From positions 124,001 to 188,000 of the forward strand of contig NZ_JAHUTN010000003.1 of the NCBI RefSeq assembly GCF_019209935.1: a DNA stretch of 64,000 bases, given 5' to 3'. The notes below the pieces were generated by a model. It ran no database searches and was not told the DNA's origin. It was given only the letters and a program-made list of their open reading frames with translations. Of the stretch, positions 27,141-36,223 are shown in pieces; position 1 is the first letter of the stretch; each line of letters begins with the position of its first letter. The DNA is from Corynebacterium sp. TAE3-ERU16. GTDB taxonomy: Bacteria; Actinomycetota; Actinomycetes; Mycobacteriales; Mycobacteriaceae. The position numbers and the translations under genes were made by a program.

Positions 27141-28955
27141 ATGCTCAGCACGTACACCGCTGATGGTTGGCGCCGGGCAGATATCCAACTCTGCGCCAAA
27201 TTCATCGCGGAACTCTCCCTTGAAGGCGTGATACCAGTATCCCTAACCGACGAACAACCTGCATTCTCTGGACCCGGTGTGTCCCGTTACCAGGCAGCTA
27301 TCGGTGAAGCCCGTTACGCCTTTGACGGTCGGCCGACCGCCTGCGGCGGATGGACGATTCGCAACGAATCGGTTGTGAGAATCGATGACGCGGGCAATGC
27401 ACAGCCGCCAACCAGCCACCAGCTGTGCATAGATTTGAGACCTGCACTATCAGTGGACGGTGCCCGCTTCGCAGACATACTCGCCGAGCTGAACAATACC
27501 CTCATTGCGGAGGCGCAGCGTCTATCCAACCCACCGACGGTTTCCGCCGTTGTAGACATGGACTACGACACCGCCGATGGTTACTTGCCCGGCCATCCCC
27601 GAATCGTCATCAACAAAGGACGGGTGGGATTCGGGGATAAAGCACGCGCCGAATACTCACCGGAGACCCACAGGCCTTTTCAATTGCGGTGGATTGCGGT
27701 GAGCAGCCAGTTTGCCCGCTTCTCGCACACTTCTGGCATGAACCAGGAGCAATTCCTGCGTGGGGAGATCGGAGATGGGGCTTGGGAGCTTATGATTCCT
27801 AGACTGCCAGCGGGCACAGATGCCGGTGACTACGTTTTCGTGCCGGTGCATCCTTGGCAATGGGATTCTGTGATCACGGGTTGGTACGCACACCATCTCG
27901 CCGTCGGTGAAGTCGTCGACCTCGGTGAAATCGGAGACTGTTATCTGCCACATCAGACCGTACGGACGCTGGCGAATGTGAGTAGCCCCGGACGATCGGA
28001 TCTAAAGACGGCGTGCTCGGTCCGAAACACCCTCGTCTATCGGGGGCTCGACATGGACACCACCGAAACCGCACCCGAACTGACACGGTGGATACTGTCC
28101 GTCGACGAAGCCGATGACAAACTCGGAACAACGTACCCGCTGGGGTTGATCGGTGAGATTGCGTCTGTATCAGTTCGCCACCCCACTCTAGCCGCTATTG
28201 ACGACTTACCGTACCGGTTCTACGAAACACTCGGAGCCTTGTGGCGGCCAAATGTTCGGAATTTCATCACCAGCAGCGAACACGCGGTTTCGATGGCCTT
28301 GCTGCCACTGATCGATGACGGTCACAGTGCCGTGGCAGAGATCATCTCCCGGTCCGGAGTCGACCCAAGGAAGTGGTTCGAACGGCTCTGGACAATCATC
28401 CTGGAACCGCTTCTGTACTGGTACTATGCCTACGGCGTGGCTTTCTGCCCACACTCCCAGAATCTCATTCTTGTTCTAGACGATACGTGGTCGCCCAAAC
28501 GCATGCTCATCAAGGACTTTGCCCAGGGGGTCGATCTCGTAGAAGCAGCTAACGGTGGGAAATTCGCCGCACACGAAAAGCTGCGCGAACCCGTAGCGAG
28601 CCACGTTCTAAAATGGCCCCCACACCTCATGGTCCAGGCCTTCTTCTCCTCGATATTCGCCGGCCAGGTCCGATTTCTGGCAGAAATCGCCTACGACGAA
28701 CTAGGCATCCCTCCCCACGAGATGTGGGAGATGGTGCGCAGAATCGTCAACCGCTTCCACGAAACCAAGCCAGAAATCGTCGCCAATATCGGCCACGCCT
28801 ATTTCTATGAAGAAACTGTCGAGCGGGTATGCCTCAACCGCGAACACCTTTCGGGTGTCGCTTTTGAAAGGGTCGAACGCGACGAGGAGTTCGATGTACG
28901 GGAAGGGCGGCTCATTAACCCAGTCGCCAGTCCAGATCCGGAGGGACTGTGGTAA
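27141..28955 (+). CDS. NIS siderophore synthetase (IucA/IucC family)
   Basis: ATP-dependent, NRPS-independent siderophore synthetase that couples a carboxylate, usually citrate or its derivative, to an amine or hydroxylamine. 604 residues, the full family length. Seen: LPGHPRIVINKGRVGF in the position of the HP-H-K-R-GF motif, the hallmark VPVHPWQWD near residue 235, CSVRNTLVYRG, CPHSQNLILVLDD near 435 and RMLIKDFAQGVDLVE near 455. The C-terminal FhuF-like part ends VERVCLNREH. AGAGGAACC lies ahead of the ATG at 27141. It is the only NIS synthetase in the window; citrate-type dihydroxamates usually need two. Confidence 0.93.
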   Translation: MLSTYTADGWRRADIQLCAKFIAELSLEGVIPVSLTDEQPAFSGPGVSRYQAAIGEARYAFDGRPTACGGWTIRNESVVRIDDAGNAQPPTSHQLCIDLRPALSVDGARFADILAELNNTLIAEAQRLSNPPTVSAVVDMDYDTADGYLPGHPRIVINKGRVGFGDKARAEYSPETHRPFQLRWIAVSSQFARFSHTSGMNQEQFLRGEIGDGAWELMIPRLPAGTDAGDYVFVPVHPWQWDSVITGWYAHHLAVGEVVDLGEIGDCYLPHQTVRTLANVSSPGRSDLKTACSVRNTLVYRGLDMDTTETAPELTRWILSVDEADDKLGTTYPLGLIGEIASVSVRHPTLAAIDDLPYRFYETLGALWRPNVRNFITSSEHAVSMALLPLIDDGHSAVAEIISRSGVDPRKWFERLWTIILEPLLYWYYAYGVAFCPHSQNLILVLDDTWSPKRMLIKDFAQGVDLVEAANGGKFAAHEKLREPVASHVLKWPPHLMVQAFFSSIFAGQVRFLAEIAYDELGIPPHEMWEMVRRIVNRFHETKPEIVANIGHAYFYEETVERVCLNREHLSGVAFERVERDEEFDVREGRLINPVASPDPEGLW

Positions 28956-30264
28956 ACCACCGGACCAAGGAGCCCACACTCGCTGAACGCCGAGACATCG
29001 GTGTAGTCAACAGAAACCGGTGGCACGCCAATCCTGCCGCCCGCATGAGGATTTTCTTCCCCGATATACACCGGCGCCTCGCCTCGTCTGTCGACCCGGT
29101 GGGAAATCTCGTAGCAGTGAGACCGTGGGCCTATGCGATTACCTGACACGGTGGGATGTATCGAGGCAAGGCCCGCTGCCAGGACTCGGCAGGGACGACG
29201 ATACATACGGTGACATGCGAGTAACGCCCGATTGGTACTCGGCACGGCCCGACAGCGACGACAAAGACTTAGTCTGGGTACCGGGTAACGTCGATGCCCC
29301 GTCCGCACCCCGGACAGTGCTTGCGCGCCAACTTAAAGAACTCGAGAATATCGGTCTGATACCTTCTGTGGGGATCGAAAACGAGTTCACTCTCTTTGGC
29401 CCCCCTCACACCGCAGCCGCGTCTTCCGGGGCACCCGCCACCACTGTAGGAGGGGACTACGGGCTTGGCCAGACCACAGAACTCCATGCCCTACTCAGCG
29501 ACGTGGCAGAGCGAGCCTCACATGCGTCGCTGGCTATCGACAACTACCGCTGCGAATGTCACCCCGGGCAGTGCGAGATCGTGCTCCGCCACTCTGACGC
29601 CCTCACCGCCTGCGACGATGCCCTAATTTTGCAACACATTGTGCGACGTACTGCTACGCAACGCGGATACACGGCAAGCTACCTCGCCGCACCTGCTACA
29701 AGGGAAGGAAACTCCTGTCACGTCCACATTTCCCTGTCCCCGGCAACCGACGATGGAAACTACAGCAGGAACGTGGAACTTCTCGAGTCCTTTGTTGCCG
29801 GCATTGTCGAAATGCTCCCCTCCCTTGGACCAGTATTCTCTCCAACCGTCAACGGTTGGACCCGACTCAGAACTGCCCCCTTCGCACCAAATGCTGCAAC
29901 CTGGGGTGTCGATGACCGCACCGCGGCGGTGCGCCTGATCGGAATAAGCACCGGCGAACCACGATGCGAAGTCCGTATCGCAGGGGCAGACAGTCAACCC
30001 CACCTGCTAGTGGCGGGATTACTCGCCAGCGGTCGTTGGGGCATCACCTCCGAACGCGTCCTCGCTGGACCTAGTGGCAGCGGCCAACCCATTCCACAAA
30101 CACCGGAACAGGGGCTCGAGGCATGGAAGGGAAACCGAACCCTCACCGAACTGCTCGGACGAGAATTGGTCGAGACTATCTCGTGTGCTGCTTCCGCGGC
30201 AATCGACGACCGGTTAAACGCGGTCACCGACCACGATTATGCCCGTGACCAGGAGCGCAGTTGA
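28949..30264 (+). CDS. Glutamine-synthetase-like ligase, read through a -1 frame change at a slippery heptamer
   Basis: Member of the glutamine synthetase / gamma-glutamyl-polyamine synthetase family, which activates a carboxylate with ATP and joins it to an amine. The GTG at 28949 overlaps the NIS stop and has GGAGGG ahead; its frame gives 53 codons including RMRIFFPDIHRRLA, the family N-terminal motif, then drifts into a stop at 29135. The rest lies in the -1 frame: CDYLTRWDV, YGDMRVTPD, VGIENEFTLF, CHPGQCEIV, SCHVHISL, APFAPNAATWGVDDRTAAVRL. The frames join exactly at GGGAAAT (29101-29107), giving 438 residues, a normal length. Either programmed frameshifting or a one-base lesion; an internal start after 29110 would lose the N-terminal domain. 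Substrate unknown. Confidence 0.8.
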
Positions 30265-30265
30265 T

Positions 30266-31537
30266 ATGTCACGGATCATTCCCCGAAACGGCAGTAGCGC
30301 CTTGGCGCAATCAATGACTGCGGCAACCGCGAGACTTAGAAGCCGCTATCAAAACTTCCGCGAGGTCGCCAACAAACCCGGATTGAAAACCCTGATCATC
30401 TGGAGTTTCCCTGCCCGCCTCCACTTATCGGCCTCCGTCGTAGCCCTGTTGCTCGTCGCTTCTGATGAATTGTCGTCAGTAGCGGCTGCGGGCACGGTCA
30501 CCGGACTTTTTGTCCTGGGACAGGGAGCCTCGGGGCCGCTCAGGGGACGGATGATCGACAGGCACAACGCTGCCACCCCGCTTGTTGTGTTCTCCGGCAT
30601 CTACGGTACGGGCCTCACCGCCCTCGCCTACTTGCCATTGCATTCAGTGTCCACACTGGGCTTCGCAGCCTTCGCAACAGGGTTACTGTGCCCACCGACG
30701 ACACAAGCGGTAAGAGCAAAAATCGGCCAGCTGATACCAGCCGAACACCGGAAACAGGCCTTTTCGCTGCAGTCGGTCGTCAACGAACTGGTGCTGGTGA
30801 GCGGCCCGGGACTGGTTGCTTTCGCCGTACTGGTCCACGGCCCTGGGTTGGCACTCGCGGCTTGTGGTGCAGTGGCCGTGGTGGGTGGTACCGGCCTGGC
30901 AGCCGCCTGCGTGCGCGTCGGAGTCAACTACCCCCCGGAAATCGGTGAACAACAGACTTCACCAAGGCGACTCAATGCCGGGGTATGGGCCCTAATCGGG
31001 GTGGTCGCAGTGCTAATTGCCGCTTTTACGATGGTTGATCTCACCTTGGTGCTGTGGTCTCGTGCGACCGGTAACCCGGAGCTAGGGGGTGTTCTCATCG
31101 CAGTGTGGGCCATCGGTAGCGTTATCGGCGGAATTAGCGGATCCACTGACACCGGGACTGCGTTACTATGGACCAAAGTGGCGGGCATCGCTGCAACTAC
31201 CATGCCATTGGCCATCCTGTGGGCTGTAGTTGATTCCCCGCAGACGCTGGTGATCGCCGTCATTCTCCTAATCAACGGCTATACGATTCCGACCACATTG
31301 GCTGCGCTGTACAGCCGGATATCGGAGTTCTCAGGCAATTCTGCCGGAAGTGCCTTCGGTTGGCAGGCCGCCGCCTGCACCGCATCCGGAGCGGCGGCAA
31401 ACACCGCGGGCGGTGTAATCTTTGAATCTGTTGGCGCGGTCGGTGGGGCGAGTTTTGCTGTGGCTTGTACAACGGTTGCCGCAGTAGTTCTTGTCCTCTT
31501 GGAGCTCGCAGGAAAAGGTGCGGCTCCCGGTGTCTAG
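30266..31537 (+). CDS. MFS transporter, probable siderophore exporter
   Basis: Major facilitator superfamily protein of 423 residues with about twelve helices. The conserved loop between helices 2 and 3 reads GPLRGRMIDRHN. A soluble N-terminal stretch of some 45 residues precedes the first helix. The start ATG lies one base after the stop of the ligase gene, behind an AGGAG. Position at the end of the biosynthetic genes suggests export of the finished siderophore, as in other NIS loci. The reading frame is intact and the transported compound is inferred from context only. Confidence 0.8.
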   Translation: MSRIIPRNGSSALAQSMTAATARLRSRYQNFREVANKPGLKTLIIWSFPARLHLSASVVALLLVASDELSSVAAAGTVTGLFVLGQGASGPLRGRMIDRHNAATPLVVFSGIYGTGLTALAYLPLHSVSTLGFAAFATGLLCPPTTQAVRAKIGQLIPAEHRKQAFSLQSVVNELVLVSGPGLVAFAVLVHGPGLALAACGAVAVVGGTGLAAACVRVGVNYPPEIGEQQTSPRRLNAGVWALIGVVAVLIAAFTMVDLTLVLWSRATGNPELGGVLIAVWAIGSVIGGISGSTDTGTALLWTKVAGIAATTMPLAILWAVVDSPQTLVIAVILLINGYTIPTTLAALYSRISEFSGNSAGSAFGWQAAACTASGAAANTAGGVIFESVGAVGGASFAVACTTVAAVVLVLLELAGKGAAPGV

Positions 31538-31808
31538 TTGTACTCGACCAGGGTGTCGGTGACGCTGGCTGCTGAAGATAAGGACCATATGTCCTACCTC
31601 CACGAGCTGGGCCCGGTGACCGGGGTGGCGACCCACACTGATGTGAAGTAGGTCACGCGGACCTCCGAGAGGTGAGCGGAAGCTCCACGACCGCGGCCTG
31701 ATCACCCGCAGGCGCGAGATCCGTACGCACTGCCCCTGGCAGAACAGCAACGTCGAACGGTTCAACCAGAGCATCATGATGGTCGAGTACACCCGGACCG
31801 CCGGCGGC
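31538..31808. mobile_element. Insertion-sequence remnant (IS481-like transposase C-terminal fragment)
   Basis: On the plus strand from about 31677 to 31805 one frame reads LHDRGLITRRREIRTHC and then PWQNSNVERFNQSIMMVEYTRT, which fits the C-terminal DDE region of IS481-type transposases (pattern P-TNGK-ERFN-T). There is no start, no upstream catalytic part and no intact element. TGTACTCGACCA (31539-31550) is repeated inverted as TGGTCGAGTACA (31780-31791), bounding the remnant. It abuts the MFS gene and marks the right edge of the siderophore island. Confidence 0.6.
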
Positions 31809-32351
31809 TCAGATCCGTCCGGGGTTCGGTCCGAGTGCGAGCAGGAGGAAGATGATCAGCACGAACACCACGGAGACACCGATGATGAGTCCATCCCGGT
31901 GCGGGCTGTACCGGTCGGCGAACCACGCACCGGCCGCGGCTCCGGCGGTGTTGAGCATGAGGTCGTCGACATCCGAGTACCCGACCGCGAAGATGAACTG
32001 GAGTGTCTCGATGAGCAGACTCAGACCGAGACCGGTCAGTGCGGTCCGTTTGATCCGGTCGGCCCGATCCCGGAGCAGGAGGCACACCAGTGCACCGAAG
32101 GGAAGGAACAGGGCGATGTTTCCCGCGATGTTGAGGGGCGGGCCGTACCAGACATGGGCGGTGAACAACTCACCGAAGGGGATCAGCCGGATGTCCCGGA
32201 TCCGGTGGGCGGCGGTGGACCAGAGGCCCGCGATGACGAAGATGAACTTGAACAGGGTCAGGACCGTGATGACGGCGATGTTGAGCGCCAGCGCGACCAC
32301 GATGTGGCGGCGTTCGACCGGCAGACTCTCTGTGGGGGTCACGGAGGGCAT
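31809..32351 (-). CDS. VanZ-like membrane protein
   Basis: A 180-residue protein with four to five membrane helices and the VanZ-family pattern: RDIRLIPFGELF after helix one, NIAGNIALFLPFGALVCLL, and LLIETLQFIFAVGYSDVDDLMLNTAGAAAG with the acidic DVDD. Relatives include the teicoplanin-resistance protein VanZ, but most members have no known role. The ATG at 32351 (MPSVTPTESL) is chosen over an upstream one at 32375 because it removes a stretch without family likeness. The stop lies directly beside the insertion-sequence remnant. Confidence 0.82.
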   Translation of the reverse strand: MPSVTPTESLPVERRHIVVALALNIAVITVLTLFKFIFVIAGLWSTAAHRIRDIRLIPFGELFTAHVWYGPPLNIAGNIALFLPFGALVCLLLRDRADRIKRTALTGLGLSLLIETLQFIFAVGYSDVDDLMLNTAGAAAGAWFADRYSPHRDGLIIGVSVVFVLIIFLLLALGPNPGRI

Positions 32352-32394
32352 GGGGCCACAGTGTAACCACCGCACCTTGAAGGACCCTGTGAAT

Positions 32395-32437
32395 CGTCAG
32401 CACCCGGCGGGACGATGTTCCCTCCGGGGCGCTGACG
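32395..32437 (-). terminator. Probable terminator of pfkA
   Basis: CGTCAGC (32395-32401) pairs with GCTGACG (32431-32437), with further CCGG/CCGG pairing inside the loop. It begins 18 bases after the pfkA stop and lies before the VanZ-like gene start. No clean T-run follows, so confidence is moderate. Confidence 0.5.
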
Positions 32438-32454
32438 GGGATGTTGACGGTTTC

Positions 32455-33486
32455 TCAGCCGAACAGCGCCTGGGCGGTGCGGTAGCGTCCCTCCGGCACG
32501 CGCTTGAGCGTCCCGACGGCCTCCTCGAGGCCGATGAGGTTGATGTGCTCCCCCTTGAGGGCGACGACCTTGCCGAAGTCTCCCGTGTGGCAGGCGCGTG
32601 CGGCGTGCACACCGTAGCGGGTGGCCAGAACCCTGTCGTAGGCGGTCGGGGTTCCACCACGCTGGATGTGTCCGAGCACCGTGGTCCGGACGTCGTGCCC
32701 GGCGCGGGCCTGGATCTCGTCGGCGATCTGCTGCCCCATACCGGTGAAGATCTCGTGGCCGAACTGGTCCACTCCCCCGGACTTGAGCTCCATCGTCCCT
32801 TCCTTGGGCATGGCACCCTCGGCGACGACGACGATGCCGTACTTCTCGCCCATCTGGAAGCGACGCTCCATGGCCTTGCAGATTTCGGCGATGTCGAAGG
32901 GCTGCTCGGGGATCACGATGTAGTGGGCGCCGCCGGCCATGCCGGCGTGGAGCGCGATCCAGCCGACGTGGCGGCCCATGACCTCGACGATCATGACCCG
33001 GTTGTGGGACTCGGCGGTGGTGTGCAGCCGGTCGATCGCGTCGGTGGCCACGGAGACGGCGGTGTCGAAGCCGAAGGTGTAGTCGGTGCCGTTGACGTCG
33101 TTGTCGATGGTCTTCGGGACACCGACGACCGGGATCCCGTTGTCGGAGAGCCACTTGGCACCCTTGAGTGTGCCCTCACCGCCGATCGGGATGAGGGCGT
33201 CGATTCCGGCGTCGGCGAGATTCGCCTTGATCTGGTCGAGCCCGCTCTTGAACCGGTCCGGGTGCAGTCGACCCGTACCGAGGATCGTGCCGCCCCGGAG
33301 GAGGATCCGGTCGATCGACTCATCGTCGTAGAGCTGGACACGGCGGTCCTCCATGAGACCAACCCAACCGTCCTGGTAGCCGACGACAGTTGAGCCGTAG
33401 TCCGAACTGGCGGTGCGGACGATACCGCGGATGACAGCGTTGAGGCCGGGGCAGTCGCCGCCGGAGGTCAGTGTCGCAATTCGCAT
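32455..33486 (-). CDS. pfkA: 6-phosphofructokinase
   Basis: Phosphorylates fructose 6-phosphate in glycolysis. The 343-residue protein starts [21 protein letters not shown] and carries the nucleotide-site motif [10 protein letters not shown] near residue 105, the catalytic [10 protein letters not shown] near 128, [12 protein letters not shown] near 170 and [14 protein letters not shown]. The GEGT and TIDND forms are those of the actinobacterial group. An in-frame ATG three codons earlier is possible; the start at 33486 is chosen by family resemblance. The gene lies ten bases after an MFS gene in the same direction, so some transcription may come from that operon. Confidence 0.93.
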   Translation of the reverse strand: MRIATLTSGGDCPGLNAVIRGIVRTASSDYGSTVVGYQDGWVGLMEDRRVQLYDDESIDRILLRGGTILGTGRLHPDRFKSGLDQIKANLADAGIDALIPIGGEGTLKGAKWLSDNGIPVVGVPKTIDNDVNGTDYTFGFDTAVSVATDAIDRLHTTAESHNRVMIVEVMGRHVGWIALHAGMAGGAHYIVIPEQPFDIAEICKAMERRFQMGEKYGIVVVAEGAMPKEGTMELKSGGVDQFGHEIFTGMGQQIADEIQARAGHDVRTTVLGHIQRGGTPTAYDRVLATRYGVHAARACHTGDFGKVVALKGEHINLIGLEEAVGTLKRVPEGRYRTAQALFG

Positions 33487-33496
33487 GTGCCCCATC

Positions 33497-34915
33497 CTAG
33501 TCTGCCGAGCAGACGGATGCCCGTTCGGAAGTTGACCTGAAGAAGGAAACGGACACAAAACCAAGGAAAAGTACGCACGCGGTAATGATGACGGCGTCAC
33601 CCATGGCGTTGCCGATCGACGTTCGCGCAGCTCCGATCTGCATCGCGGCGCCGACGGCCGCGGCACCGATCACCGATCCGACCTGACGTGTGGTGTTGTA
33701 CACACCCGAGGCCGCCCCTATCCGCTGCGGCGGCAGATCGCGCATCGCGGTCGCGGAGTTCGGCGACCAGATGAATCCGTGCCCGACGCCCATGAGCAGG
33801 ACCGGGACGAGGATCCACCAGACGGACACCCCGTCACGCATCACGGCCGCGAGCATCCCGACCGCCGCGGTCATGGCACCGAATCCGATCATCGACAGGG
33901 TCCGCGGATGGACACGGTCGGCCAGCCGGCCGACGAACGGTGAGAGGACCCCCGAGATCACGGCGGTGGGAACGAGCATGAGCCCGGATTTCTCCGCGCT
34001 CATCCCGAGCCCGTCCTGCAGGTAGATCATCATGGGCAGCGCGATGGAGGCGACGGCGAAGCCCATCGTCGCGATGGAGAACGCCCCGATGGAGAAGTTC
34101 CGGTTGCGGAAGATGGCCAGCGGGACGAGGGGATCCGCGCCCTTCTCCCCCGCCGTGTGCTGCCGGCGCAGGAAGAACGCCAGGGAGACGAGGCCACCGA
34201 CGAACACGAACCAGATCCACGTCGGCCAGTGCAGTTTCGGCCCCTGCTGCATCGCGTAGACCACGCCGAACACGGCGAGCAGGGAAAGCAGGACGCTGAG
34301 CCCGTCCACCCGACGCGTGACCGTGGGCATGGACGGCACCCATCTCACAACCATCACCAGACTCAGCACACCGAAGGGGATGTTGATGAAGAAGATCCAC
34401 TGCCAGCCGAGGGTGCCTGTGATGAGGCCACCGAGGAGGGGCCCCGCGAGGGATGCGAATCCGGCCACCGCACCCCAGATCCCCATGGCGGCGCCCCGGC
34501 GTTCCCGGGCGAAGATCCGGTTGATCACGCTCATCGTCTGCGGGGTGAGTATCGACGCGCCGAGCCCCTGTACGGCGCGCGCGGCGATCAGCCACTCGAT
34601 GCCCGGCGCGAGTCCGCAGGCCAGTGAGGAGAGGGTGAAGATGACCATGCCGACGAGATAGACGTTGCGTTGCCCGTACCGGTCGCCGAGACGCCCGGTG
34701 ACCAGCAGCGGAACCGCGAAGGTGATGAGGTAGACGGAGGTCACCCAGACGACGGCGTTGAGAGAGGCCCCGAGTTCGGTCTGGAACTGCGGCGTCGCCA
34801 CGGCCACGACAGTCTGGTCGAGGAGGATCATGAAGAACCCGATGCACAGGGCGGCGAGGGCACGCCAGGCCTGTTTCTCGGGCAGGACGGGGGATGCTGG
34901 TCGGATGTCGGTCAC
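33497..34915 (-). CDS. DHA2-family MFS drug-proton antiporter (EmrB/QacA type)
   Basis: Fourteen-helix multidrug efflux pump of 472 residues. The N-terminal signature [18 protein letters not shown] (motif D1), [14 protein letters not shown] (motif A) and motif C in helix 5 ([16 protein letters not shown]) are all present. The start is GTG at 34915, nine bases after the stop of a second MFS gene, and both lie behind a MerR-family regulator gene. Substrates are unknown; the organisation suggests inducible efflux. Confidence 0.88.
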   Translation of the reverse strand: MTDIRPASPVLPEKQAWRALAALCIGFFMILLDQTVVAVATPQFQTELGASLNAVVWVTSVYLITFAVPLLVTGRLGDRYGQRNVYLVGMVIFTLSSLACGLAPGIEWLIAARAVQGLGASILTPQTMSVINRIFARERRGAAMGIWGAVAGFASLAGPLLGGLITGTLGWQWIFFINIPFGVLSLVMVVRWVPSMPTVTRRVDGLSVLLSLLAVFGVVYAMQQGPKLHWPTWIWFVFVGGLVSLAFFLRRQHTAGEKGADPLVPLAIFRNRNFSIGAFSIATMGFAVASIALPMMIYLQDGLGMSAEKSGLMLVPTAVISGVLSPFVGRLADRVHPRTLSMIGFGAMTAAVGMLAAVMRDGVSVWWILVPVLLMGVGHGFIWSPNSATAMRDLPPQRIGAASGVYNTTRQVGSVIGAAAVGAAMQIGAARTSIGNAMGDAVIITACVLFLGFVSVSFFRSTSERASVCSAD

Positions 34916-34924
34916 CGATCCATC

Positions 34925-36223
34925 CTACGACCACCGCTGTTCCGAGGCCCCCGACGCCGCTGCACCCCGGTCGTCACCGGACGTCGCCTCCGGGGAGGAT
35001 TCCGGCGGTGCCGGTGGTACGGTCCGGACTCCGAGGACTCCGGACCAGACACCGAAGGGGAGGAAACTGAGCCCGATGCCGAGGGCCGTGCGGTATATGC
35101 CGAAGGCGGCTATCAGTGGTGCGGTCGCGGTGAGTCCGACCGGCTGACTGAGGCTTCCGGCCGCGGTGAACAGGGACAGCGTCCGCCCGCGCACCCGGTC
35201 GGGGACGGTCTCGGTGATCAGGACGAGGTGCAGCGGGCCGAAGAGACCCGCTCCGATTCCGGCGAGCACCATGCCGGTGAACACGAGCGGGTCGTTTCCG
35301 AGTCCCCCCAGGAAGAGGAAAGCCAGGGTGAACAGGACGACGGTGGTCGCCCAGAGTGTCCGCCGGCGCCGGGTGCCGAGCACGGTGGCCAGTCCGCCGC
35401 CGATGACGAATCCGACGGCGTAGGTGGCGAGCACGGCCCCCATCACGGCCGGTGCGTCCACGGACTGGTAGTGGGCGGGCAGCAGGATCACCAGGTACGG
35501 GACCACGAGCATGGTGGACACCAGCTCCATGATGAGCAGGAGGCGCACGATGGGGTGGGTGAGGACGTCGCGCCACTGGCGCACGACACTCATGTCGGGG
35601 ACATCCGGGTCCGTGTCCCCCGCGTAGCCACCTGTGTGCGCCACCCGCACGGTCGCGGTCAACGCTGCGGCGGCGAGGGAACAGCCCGCGGTGATCCACA
35701 GCACCGTGATCACCGGCTGCACCGCCATCAGCACGCCTCCGAGTGCGGGCCCGATCAGTGCTGCGACGCCCACGAGTGTCTGCATGATCCCGGCGAGTCT
35801 GTCCCGGGTCACCCCGGACGTGGCCGAGACGTCGCCGAGCAGTGACTGCCTGGCGGCCATTCCCGGCACGTCACCGACCGCACCGAACACGGCGAGCCCG
35901 ATGAACCAGGCGAGCGTCAGTTCCAGGGAGGCGTCGACGGCGATGAGAGCGACGATGGACAGTCCGCTGATCACGTCGGAGATCACGCTCATGGGTTTGC
36001 GCCCGAGGGTGTCGATCAACTGACCCCCGATGAAGGACACGATCAGTCCGGCGACCGCGGTGACCGCGACGACGGTGCCCGCGGCTGCGGGGTCCCCGGT
36101 GCGGTCGAGGATCAGCCACGGCCACGCGATCAGCGCGATGGAGTTGCCGAACTGCGAGAGCCCCGCGGAGGAGAGGTACAGCCACGCGGAGGCGCGGTGC
36201 CGCACCGGGGTACCGGTCGTCAC
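34925..36223 (-). CDS. MFS transporter (twelve-helix efflux type)
   Basis: A 432-residue MFS protein of the macrolide/enterobactin exporter-like group, with LSSAGLSQFGNSIALIAWPWLIL in helix 1, GGQLIDTLGRKPMSVISD (motif A) and a duplicated six-helix layout. The start is GTG at 36223, overlapping the MerR-family stop by four bases (GTGA), so it is translationally coupled to the regulator. A longer open frame upstream is only the shadow of the regulator gene. Substrate unknown; probably induced by a ligand of the regulator. Confidence 0.85.
   Translation of the reverse strand: MTTGTPVRHRASAWLYLSSAGLSQFGNSIALIAWPWLILDRTGDPAAAGTVVAVTAVAGLIVSFIGGQLIDTLGRKPMSVISDVISGLSIVALIAVDASLELTLAWFIGLAVFGAVGDVPGMAARQSLLGDVSATSGVTRDRLAGIMQTLVGVAALIGPALGGVLMAVQPVITVLWITAGCSLAAAALTATVRVAHTGGYAGDTDPDVPDMSVVRQWRDVLTHPIVRLLLIMELVSTMLVVPYLVILLPAHYQSVDAPAVMGAVLATYAVGFVIGGGLATVLGTRRRRTLWATTVVLFTLAFLFLGGLGNDPLVFTGMVLAGIGAGLFGPLHLVLITETVPDRVRGRTLSLFTAAGSLSQPVGLTATAPLIAAFGIYRTALGIGLSFLPFGVWSGVLGVRTVPPAPPESSPEATSGDDRGAAASGASEQRWS

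Noticed and set aside
29020..29100. Start of the ligase at an ATG-less frame position 29020
   Set aside because: The peptide before 29110 in this frame has no glutamine-synthetase likeness, while the overlapping frame does; the coupled GTG at 28949 is a better start.
31538..31808. Complete insertion sequence
   Set aside because: Only a C-terminal transposase fragment and one inverted repeat pair are visible; no full transposase and no target duplication could be found.
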